Virus record (IMG/VR): IMGVR_UViG_3300025668_000786
Coordinates: 1 to 64,000 of that record
Length of the DNA: 64,000 bases
Source: a virus
Strand: one strand, 5' to 3'
This document shows positions 55,301 to 61,500 of this stretch, piece by piece. A program made the position numbers and the translations under genes. Position 1 is the stretch's first letter; every line of letters starts with the position of its first letter. Below the pieces are notes generated by a model that saw only the letters and a list, made by a program, of their open reading frames with translations, did not search any database and had not been told where the DNA came from.

Positions 55301-55567
55301 TGTTAATGTAAGGGGGGCTGCACTTAGCTTGGATTTAACTTCTGATGTAGATATTAGACTATTATTACCAAGACTTCTAAGTGGTGTCATCTTAGGTCTA
55401 TCGGGATTTACGCTCCTCGGAGAGTCAACAGAACCAAGGTGTAGTAGCGACGACTTTATCGAAGCTGCATTGCAAGAAATTTTAGCTTTTACAACACTAG
55501 CAGTCGCAACCGTTGTAGCTTCTACGGCTTTGTGACATAAGCATTGTAGCTGTATAGGGCTTCCCAT
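43367..55567 (-). CDS. Giant 4,066-residue multidomain virion protein (FG-GAP-like repeats, LamG-like domain, GldG-like domains)
   Basis: This single gene of 12.2 kb follows the tape measure gene. Visible parts, N to C: a Gly-Tyr repeat near residue 190-200 (DNA hexamer repeat); a LamG/concanavalin-like domain near 1020-1160 (YINFGDVDIQDQFSLYTRF); two groups of short 'SG.LNLHT.G' repeats near 1455-1695 and 3975-4062; at least seven FG-GAP-like beta-propeller repeats (for example EFGYSLGATSSGNKEVVVVG, LFGYSVSLHKDKLVVGSP, LGYSVSIDADFVAIGAPGHD) in groups near 1875-2425 and 3580-3840. Between these lie two or three alpha/beta segments with GldG/DUF4350-like wording (HLKVAWVANPVGLPSASEVE, then IKSWLNAGERKLIITY; RIVVLADSSMIQG). 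All suggest carbohydrate or protein binding at the virion surface. No protease or lysozyme motif was seen. Domain limits are approximate. Confidence 0.72.
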   Translation of the reverse strand: MGSPIQLQCLCHKAVEATTVATASVVKAKISCNAASIKSSLLHLGSVDSPRSVNPDRPKMTPLRSLGNNSLISTSEVKSKLSAAPLTLTSKRNVLEFSFSYHTCLGGGPYYNVVIDDFSRNELFYDSIGSTVTIDDVDLENNLESVYTYEISDILGDVVSLKYLSDTAGFGDLALCDLCSHYTETSSSDGYGYGYGYGGYESTTTCTSNVLKIQLVLNPPMNGLGNVRTALTANYKIKQTIQADSELKPTYTDKIQGDFDIAKCVQKLYPITDVSVADFRGGIERSSGNLYDYIDEGVFSLDYYKNWGGGDLISDDINSYIQPFGRHTEGTFSFKCEMTKPLVTVKDTRVRFRMAGPLATREAKVPPRYKIHNIKFEDPSGNLVTHYDDITMRGDADYDQHPITNFANYSSAPKVNKGALREWEKEYPLLHEPSGYTLRFSVTVYDLSDAFEEGFSEGFEESHTIHDKIGDGDDYLALDGAPVSTRVQDSFRPDRSIRISAIEICNSGTGSLTGNHPGPTIENRVQIYCEVPTKGKRIERRIRPTAMPLYGQESSIYPAVSSIWYGTGNQNISNETKSGAIKNIELLNNDYLTHYITLDSTSPVADSGKLTLKFGHGRVGSVNEVENGAFNFAFDQSPGCHNVSGSFNTVNKNELNTTDNFFVVDCVFLRVLAKKKVGSRNYAIDVVGYSDDKILNVTRKIGGFLQNTSGDGSIPVTSGFNSVDDLGISSETLADADQYYETSGTNNAGGDHYLLSPEVVTTTEFKWHEIPLQVYEDTVTLGKSKDYTMSSSFEHLYLDIFPLPSGASIGEVELVVRYKPQGGLNLSTQGGESLNTLAAGRSESKIYPISRQSSDDIINAGSGYAPLSKIEGIPQSYGTPTTIKSNYSRRWRGHTGLANGPFDPEMFGFGYENPLLDSPFVSGYFDFTDGQGTDITPRHGTLTGVLSSTYSDYRFKNLGWRFTDNTLFTDQLPGYTGDYQTIDWTSLVNGGDNFESHPLYGQIADAFDTTIRTSGHNSYINFGDVDIQDQFSLYTRFSPDANVSGVGYDLFESGVLVSKWDSGNDLEFALGYSGGYLRGIAKDTGGGTHEVIDTAHYTSYQYPLSVILTYNDHYSSGLKLYTDNEFENDWTTLRASSVADFDLATGNSNLVVGNSTGSGVGFNMFLCEFGLSNSGNMVYENADLTFKEVTAQRFLENARVKWWDDSDAYTDDSYKLWDYVNEDSVTDWHLGDFKYAEFNQAFDRWTKRTGRDLISFNIDHHGSGYSQTTDITLPTNVDNDLAYHTQIENDFLRFNLSEAVDTFYSTNRRITKNLPRGYKFSEEALVVDTIIQHKGSESIVWEDGEVGPKLIVSLYTKNQEPYWVSDEPNWGLVNRDYHYLTPSSYMTKLKSVFDYDSLIDESEEWAKFPTEPRQKEFKEKYFSQDINDMFVQYDVAYPSGSPFESRIDIHTTHIRLEDAYVTGVNISGAMNLASSGGYPIAEYLNLTSTSQHLQSSGQLNLYTVGPRQIENSGLFLNTSGIIVTIEDLSSTLGFSISGQIATASNLGSGLCLIASGSPEATIVGSNGWLNLHTLGKATVTSSGNGHLGMSMTALNVDSSYIPSGDPLSLFTHGDSGVSAAFAAMPIFTTVDISHGSNQDREKGKPSGLLNLHTIASQALFSRYPDGSMNLFTFNNRPSRSLNLTLYGDNYEPQTLNEQINLYTANYNIVGTGSNYVRWFNSHHGTGIDLEDNYLASVPVDDNIRGVDIVGYGSCSGDSPEKAIDPAIITHDTTWREETCNDGGIFRAIGTYTSGSWSGNYYDIRKYTGLAPGAAYNAELKISTGSTESIKLPREWEETEYGTNSDINFSGAKLVGDNPYIAISGRNPDDNYGKSVVVKGDLMAVSAPNQTVANEEGSGLAKAGAVYLYRRNEDVAGQKATWAAEQKLVLPSGFRGNYFENLPGEIVKFPGIGSISGRQWYPGQEGREFGYSLGATSSGNKEVVVVGAPGASFSSEFDSVTTSGVPIAMMVFVDKINSEDGAASVERAANSKYTLYKYFSAPLNVGGNEVQPELDIKLLIFEIITEADEETPSVDFKEDWITHSYVPQIKTFDDKNFMTSGIKEAFHKAFPIDTSILHNNIPPIVGILQDDSSSANSNNVNGRYTDGTEASVNEFIDYYKEYSYASGVIDLSGPTAGSGYVKRSTGSSEDWGGISAQLLNDTLATGNLIANGALNFITSGIGLEWAKTSLTEFNKKPIYTGRAYVFEKENDRFNLIQEIEAGYQPGYNIERGYTLGAEDTIDRFAHSVAISDNSEVIAIGSPFARSENCTIYERSATEESRLFNGLGGWLTRYDFAEELVDLQEQTSVHGAASGQRLVYNSLSEHNKWKFRSDNLFWGTPPSIYKKVYDYHKFSPIGTWSFISNHFAPIPRLGWSTDVSENGDIAAFGAPTDSFNEFDDHNIWYNTWASYVNAGAVRVFESQKKYPHNLAVEFYRFGNLDKNSHPGAKGYDDLGYIFENIEGKPFRRTAFEENDIPQEAGLAFIITPEIDAASDEVIDNIKDWLALGDRTLVLVGNDPTFEEHGKYRQSNEIINKILEKLDSRMRIHAARNEYESINFNPDTVDDRYNVTAARVPAYAHNTKIKNPNMYASGVGDIRIHLDGVDVSKPKLRIEAPCNKLNDRCNMPLEHGGDLRAEWNEKCGRIPYKINWPFHFGNDNPSKGCGGPPLGAINRPTLEPRPLLTAAEWTEDEFFPAVPTSGYEETCQDIFETTVINDRSYYFAKYQVDNVEFAISGINGTETADLNVVSNTLTSSQQNLSDHLSFYNPGKYGPRDGFLQGAADSELTYQTKRKKVSDESVLVSEEDWPSDDPDNPDKEDSKVYLIATTHSENKDVLGGEDVGAEFYDEKRPVNLNEDQNIKFYRNLIKLPNATCDNPGIGDVGQLGGWTGRTSFKDAYEYSRIADRISTITDYNPGGTPEIEENFTKDMEHLKVAWVANPVGLPSASEVEQIKSWLNAGERKLIITYTNKESSARNIVELCGLLGLNTKPFVKSNDKLALQGGPSKNSAIGLVKEGNQDGFNGRGLCFDLDEYHQNSRQKVNRDNPVIYGCGSDSFICEIETIEGTKELTINYDSLDKLVIGPAKDEGTNTLEVDLDTNPGSLDEVADAYEFYAIKVGDRSRKIIHYNEPIYESYEVPYIDWTIRGAGETKFTVQPGSGYRLYLDYVSENANENIPINVRLHGTDDKILHDGKPYYVKKHRNHSNVAVKYAGSTRTGIIDFKAHSDEITLSYLSSSFRRSGPQPFTPRILNISGCLLPIEHEIVSRSETEIIGEKCSGVWVVDPGKDVTVPGHMRPIKTDNTKYCPGFPVVEKECEDKGGQLIEDGPVVAAEEFEHFSPGSNGSERSRIVVLADSSMIQGPNTYRDDSVGSNQAFIRSLYPVSPRGLSGRNFDFTQKLRAPERGSPSKLWAASGLDGIMDLFESSTSRPAITSFSDDEDVLNPGDVGRPKEPSPPQMCGHIKTFAESVMPGYGFNGGTKDCPADPPPRFPTTRPIAFMTLESGVCFTSLPSNFMRKYGEDHLDFNVSYSGYPGDLFGYSVSLHKDKLVVGSPFNAFVGEKPISWSGIVAAYNAGDLGSGLELSNNGGAGAAFYFERTEKGRNAVSERLPWEYKQKIKPSSINVGIDNATSDSFTEKFGNQAVVSSKDFDKAPITDQLGYSVSIDADFVAIGAPGHDMGTLHHHIYEGDSAFIRKEFNASFTIPNHSFYDLGSSGVRIDKFNNASGINDLSRFVLNNGAVFMYEHSITDWPSRKKEWRYKDKIVSQGYNSREISTIVLPGSSGNENDLFGRSVSLDRARRGDSDYTLVAGAPKHDYGMFGEPSGDAGAVYTNDLMLREQIPAIPNTGSWIDAKVFTGDGDENDLHARVYQNTSGPSIEYSVSGLINANSNGDIFLEASGYDPAVRGFVAHRPYVTSVIAELLPGIETTGYMSLLISGKPISVDSSQSGEFPSGMNLFIDGPDGGIVYNSMNLHTGKDWTLTQVGSGNTPLSLAVSGAEPTAVSGTLNLFTSGVVQVDTDDPLNLRVRGF
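54975..55002 (-). repeat. CCATAC hexamer tandem repeat inside the giant virion gene
   Basis: Four perfect copies of CCATAC (54975-54998) are followed by a partial copy. On the coding strand they give a Gly-Tyr dipeptide run in the N-terminal part of the 4,066-residue protein. Slippage would add or remove Gly-Tyr pairs without changing frame. Confidence 0.8.
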
Positions 55568-55581
55568 TTGTTTGTTTTCCT

Positions 55582-58500
55582 CTAAACGACTGCGTCAGGA
55601 TCGTATGTATTATCTCCAGACAAATTTAAACCTACATTTGGCATTTGATTTTTTACTTGAGCAAGGACTTCGTCTCTGACGCTATCTCTAAGGGTCGCTA
55701 AGAATGAAGTATTTTCGAAGTTAACAGTGACAACGGTTGGGTCTAACTTTACACCGAGTTTGATTCCGACAAGCTTATTTACGGCTGTATCAAACACGGC
55801 GAATGCGCTATTGAGACTAGTTACGGTTTCTGCTGATATCCCAACCCCTGCACCTCCACCTCCTGGTGCTACGTGATCGCCGTCATGATAATACCTAACG
55901 CTACCACCGCGATTCATGGCGGGGCCGGGAGCAGCCTGTTGTCCGTTGTTCATAGCTTGTAGAATTGCGAGGTTATTTCCCCTTTTAACAGAAGCGCGAT
56001 TTACTACAAACTCACCAGGGGTCAACATCGCTGGAACTGTATCCGTACCGCGTGGAACAAAAATTCCACGATTGGCATAGACGGGTCCACCTTTATATAG
56101 TCCTTCTACTTCTTTATCTGGGTCGGGTCTTGAACCAGGCATCTTGCTGGACATCTTATCTAGAACATCGGACTTTTTGAGCATTGCTCCTTCAAGTATA
56201 ACAGTTTGCGCCACAACGTTCATTTGGGCAGCTTCTACCATTTGTTCGGCAGTTGATCCTATTACACCTCCAAGACCTCGACCCTCTTCTCTGAGTCGTT
56301 CTTCTTCTGCCGATGTGCCAGAAAGTGTTTCTACCGCTGATGGATTGGTAACGCCAGCAGCGGCCATAGAAGCCTTAGCGAATTTGGCCATTTCTTGTGG
56401 AGGTAGACCTTGAGATTGAGCGTCTTTAAATGCAGCGCCAATTGCATCTGCCCCAAACATTTGGGCGGTTTGTGTGTCGCCCATACGAATGGCTGAAGCA
56501 GCCCCAACGGCAGCTTGACCCTCGATAAAACCTTGTATGTCTCCAGATACTAATTTTTCCAAACTACTCTTTTCAAGAGCGTTTTTCTTCTTGATGATAT
56601 TAAGTTCTTCTCTGATCTGGCCAACTCTCGCTTTAGCAGCCGTAATTAAATCCTTTTGGGCTGCTGCAAGCTCTTTTCTTTTGTCGTTGTCTACTCTATC
56701 TTTCTGGCTTCCAAACCCTCCTGGGGTAGCACCCTTAGCAATCTGATTGGATAGAGCTTGTTGAATCTCATTTCCGACCCTAGCAAAATCCTCCACAGAG
56801 CCGGTTGTTAGCCCAGTAACACCAGCGGCCTGCGCCGAGGTGTTGAACTTCGCTATGTTGGCGGCTTTTTTATCTTGAGGTGTAACCTTGGCTCCACCAA
56901 ACTCTTGTATAATCTTAGCAGCTTCGAGTTGTACATCAATAGCCTGTTTTTGTGCGGCCAGATACTGTAATTCTGACTCTTTCCTTCTGGCTGTCAATCC
57001 AACTATCTGCTTGTTCATTTTGTCAAGGGTTTTCGCAGACTCAGTAAATCCCTTACTTAAAGTAGCGGCACCAGATTGAATGCTCTGTATAAACGTGGTA
57101 ATGTCCACGTTTTTAAGTTGTTCATCTGATAATTTAGCAAGCTCGGCCTGCGCTATTTTTTCTAACTGCTCGTTTCCTCCAGCCGCACCACGAATGGAAT
57201 CACTAAGTTGTTGTCTAGCTTGACCTGGGTTGTTGGCACTCAACTCTACTGACTGAAGACTTTCTTCCAGATTAGTATTAAAATCAGCGACGGCTCTTGC
57301 CTGATTGGCTTGACTCTTAATCAACTCGGCCCCAGGACTTCCATCTGGCAGTGTGGACACCAATTCCTTTTCGATAGCGTTGATTGCATCACTACCGTCG
57401 ATACCGATGTTGCTTTGGGCAGCCTCCATCATAGCTATGTTTTGAGAAAGCACAGAAGAACTGCCGTCTACCGATCCGATGAAATTATCCAAAGCTACAG
57501 AAGCGGCGTTAAAGGTCGAGGTGATTTGAAGACTTTCGTAGTTAGCCTTGGTGAGTTCTTCTTGGGCGGCTTTAAGGGCTAAAGATGACTGAGCGGCCTT
57601 TTGCATAGCCTTTTGTACTTCTGCGCTGCCACCTCCAACGTTTTTAATAAAATCTTCAATCTCTTTTTCTGAGGCTCCAGACTGAACCATAGCCGTTGTT
57701 TGAGCAACCGCGTCAGTCTTAAACTCTCTCATCATTTGCTTTTTAACTTCTGGATCGTCAACCCGACTTATAGCAGCTTTGGATTCAGAAAAACCCCTTT
57801 GGCTAGCGCGCATTGCTTTTTGTATGTTTAGATTACCCTGACCGTCTCTAAATTCATCTCTACTTGAGTCTGTAAGACCCTTTGTAACATCTGCTTGTAA
57901 TGCTTTATTTGTAGAAACAGCAGCATCTGCCGCCTTTCTATTGCCTGTGGCTTTTTCGCGTTCAACAAACCCTTCGGGGTCTGCCATCATCTCAACAAAA
58001 CCACCAACAGTAAACGCTTTAGCCGAGGACTCAGAAGCAGCAGCCCTCCTAGTTGAGTCAGCGGCTCCCCCCACGTCCATCCTTCTGCTCGCTAGATCTG
58101 CATCTCTTTGTTGGAATTCAGCCATGCCACCAAACACTTGCTGACCAACCATTCCTATACTAGCAGCCATTCCACCAACCTTCCCCACCGCTCCACGCAC
58201 CGCACCGGCACCCATCCCCCGACCCTCTTTACCAGCAGACTTAGCAGACTTTGCCGCTGCCGCACTCTTCTTTCTAGCCTGAGCTAACAATTTTTCTGCT
58301 TTGATACCTATTTTTGTTTGCCTGACAGTTTTAGCAGTGGATCGACCCGCTGAAGCAGTCCATTTACCCACACCTTTAAGCGCTTTGGTGTACCATTTGG
58401 TCGGATGCCTTACCTCGTCTATAGCCCGTTCATATGCCGTGGTTGACTTTTTAGCCTGAGTAATCAGAGGATCATAACCGGCAATGACAGCGTTCCAGTC

Positions 58501-61500
58501 GCCTCCGGCAGCAGCCGCCTGTTTTTGGAGGTTGGTTACGTTTGCAATAATTGATTTTTGTCTTTGTATGACCTGTAGATTTTTTTGATATTCTGCTCTA
58601 ATCTCGGCCAAGCGTTTAATTTGCGCTTTTGTAGCTTCACCTGATTTCTTTGTCTCAGCTACTATACTTTTATGTTCTGCCTTGAGGCTTTTGTTAGAGG
58701 TCTCCGCGCCCCGGCCCTTTTCCTTGGCTGCTTTCTTGCTCTCCTTAGCGTGCTCTTCCCCTTTCTTTACTTCGTCCCTTGATCTTTCAATATTCCTTAA
58801 TGTTTTCATCCCCTCTGATCTTTCGGGGGCAGGGTCTGAGGCTTTTTTTCTAGCCTTTCTTCTCTCTGATGCTGCTGCCTTCTGTGCAGCAAGTTCTTCG
58901 CTTACAGCCTTTTTTTTGTCTGTCGCGGCTTCGGCAGATTGCTTAGCGGCTTGAAGATCAATCTCCGCAGCCTCTACCGCTTTACGAGCTGCATCCTGTC
59001 TTTGTTTTGATGCTTTAAATTCTTCGTTGTCTTTACCTTGATCCTCTTGCAGGCTTGCTTTCATCTCACCTGTGCCTTGGTCAAATTCAGACAACGTTTG
59101 ACGATTAGCAGCTTTTTTTCTCTTTAGATCTTTAATATTTTCTTTTGATACTCTTCTCTGTTCGGCGGAGTCTTCACCGGCCTTACCAGAGGCATCGCCA
59201 AGTCTCTGTCGCTCTTGTTCAATCTCGGCGTCTATGTCTTTTTCTCGGACACCTACCCTTTGCTTTAAGGAACTCCCTTCAGCCTGACGACTACTTAATG
59301 CTTCATTTCTTTGTCTGTTTGTTTCCTCCAGTTCAGCTTGAACATTACCTTCTCTCAGTGCGACTTCCTCTGAACGGGATTTTGCGGCGAACACTGCTGA
59401 TTCTTGTTCCCCAACCTTCTTTTTTTTCTTAAATTCCTGACTATGAGCCGAGAGCATATCCAATTCTACTGCTTCGCGGCTTCGAGGCTTCTTTTTGGGT
59501 CTGGCAGGTTCCTTATCGGGTTCGGCAGGTTTAGAGGGTTCGGCAGCTTCAGTGGGTTCTCCAGTCGCTGCGGCCCGCCTCTGTATTTCGGCATCTATAG
59601 CACTTTCCTTTTTCTTCCTATCATGCACTTTTCTCGATGCTGCATCAAGATCCTTCCCCGGACCCTTTGAAGCTTCATCCGCAGCTTTAAACCTCTCGTC
59701 TGCCTCTTCTTTTGCATCGATATCTGCTCCTCTGGCGCCTTCTATTTTCTCTCTTTCTTCAGTGTTTTTTTTCTGTTTGTCCTGTACGGTCTTTCTACGT
59801 TCTTTGATCCTATTCTGGTTTTTTTCAGTTTCTTCGAGGATCTCCTCGGGATAGTAACCCGCGTCGTCCATGCCTTCACCCGCATCCTTAGCGGCTTGCG
59901 CAGCCCGCTGACGCTTCATGTTTGCTCTTGAATCCGCGTTAATTTCCTCCAACTCACCTATGTTTTGTGCCTCTTCAGAATTTAGCGTTTTTACCCTAGC
60001 TGTCCTATCCTTTTCCCTCTCCTTGGCTTCCCCGTGTACCTTGCTTCTGTCGGCTTTCGCTTCGTCCCTTTCTTTCTCCTCCGGTCTTTGACTAAGTCCT
60101 TCAAGTTCTTTTTCAGCGGCCTTTGTTTTCTTGGCAGCGTGAGCAAGGCCCTTCTCTAATTGTTCGTCATCCGCCTCTGCCAAGCTCACCCTCTTCTTCT
60201 TTGTACCTTCACTAGCTTTCTCAACAGATTCGACTGCCGCCTCTACCTTGTGTTTAACAGGGGCTGCGGCTTCAGAAGGAGAATCAGAAACCTCGGCTAT
60301 CGACGCTGCCTCCTTCTTGTTCGCATCTGCTACCAGCTTTGAAGCAACCTCTTCTTGAGCCTTCATAGAGTTTAACTGCTTGCCAGCTATCCAAAGCCCT
60401 CCCCAAATAGCAACGAGGCTGGTTGCAATTTTTGCCCCTCTCTCGGCAGCAATAGTATTGAAAGCAACTTTACTAGAAGCTTCTAAGCTCTTATCTCCAA
60501 AATTCTCAATGGCAGCGTTAACCCCGCCCAAAGTAGCCGTCAAAGCCATCATGACCATCTCTAGCTTGCCAAAACCACCCATTAGACCGGGAGACACCAT
60601 TCCAGCCTGAGCAGTACCCCCGTCCTTAAACTTCTGTATTCCAACGCCTCCACCTTTGGCAAAACCAACGACGCCCTGTTTGTTCATCTTGTTTAAATTG
60701 CCGTAGCCAATGCTTTGCGAGGCTTTCTTATTAATAACAAACTCGCCGGGGGTGAGCATAGCGGGAACGGTGTCGGTAGAACCGGAAATGCTACCTCCTG
60801 ATGCGGCAAATGTGACAGCCCCATCTTTCGCCCCAACGCCACGTTTATTTAAATCTTGTTCTATTTTGTCTATTATACTATTCCAGGATTTTGAACCGGC
60901 AGTTCTTTTTGCATCAGCCTTTACTAATGCGTCTATCTCACCCTTGCCTCCAAACATTTGGCTAAGTCTTTTTTTGGACTCTCCCGTGAACGATTTATAG
61001 TCAAAGGCTGCTGTACCCCCCTGTAGTTTAGCGTTTGAAATTGCCGAGATTATCCCCTCTAAAATATAACCTTCTACCGTAGATTGAGCACCCCCTTCTT
61101 CAAAAAGATTTTTCATACTTGATTCAAAAACGCGATTTTCGTTAGCATTTATAGGATCAGCGTCTATTAATTCTTTACTACGTATTTTTGCTACTGTATT
61201 CTTGATAGTATCGGTTAGACCAGATTTTGTTTCGTCTGAAACCACCTGGGCTATACCCCCAGTAGCCACATCATTCTTGCCAACAAAAAACCCCTGGATA
61301 ATACCTTTTATGTCAAATTTTTTATCTGTTCCTATTTTGTCCTTACCTGCTTTTTTTCCTTTTGCAAAAGCAGCATCCATCTCTGGACCCACTTGGGACT
61401 GAGCTTGAACACCAAGACCCTTACCTCCCGATTTCGGGATGCTTAATTTAGGTTTAGTTTTACCAGACGCCGTTCTTCCTATGATCCCGGCATTTGCCTG

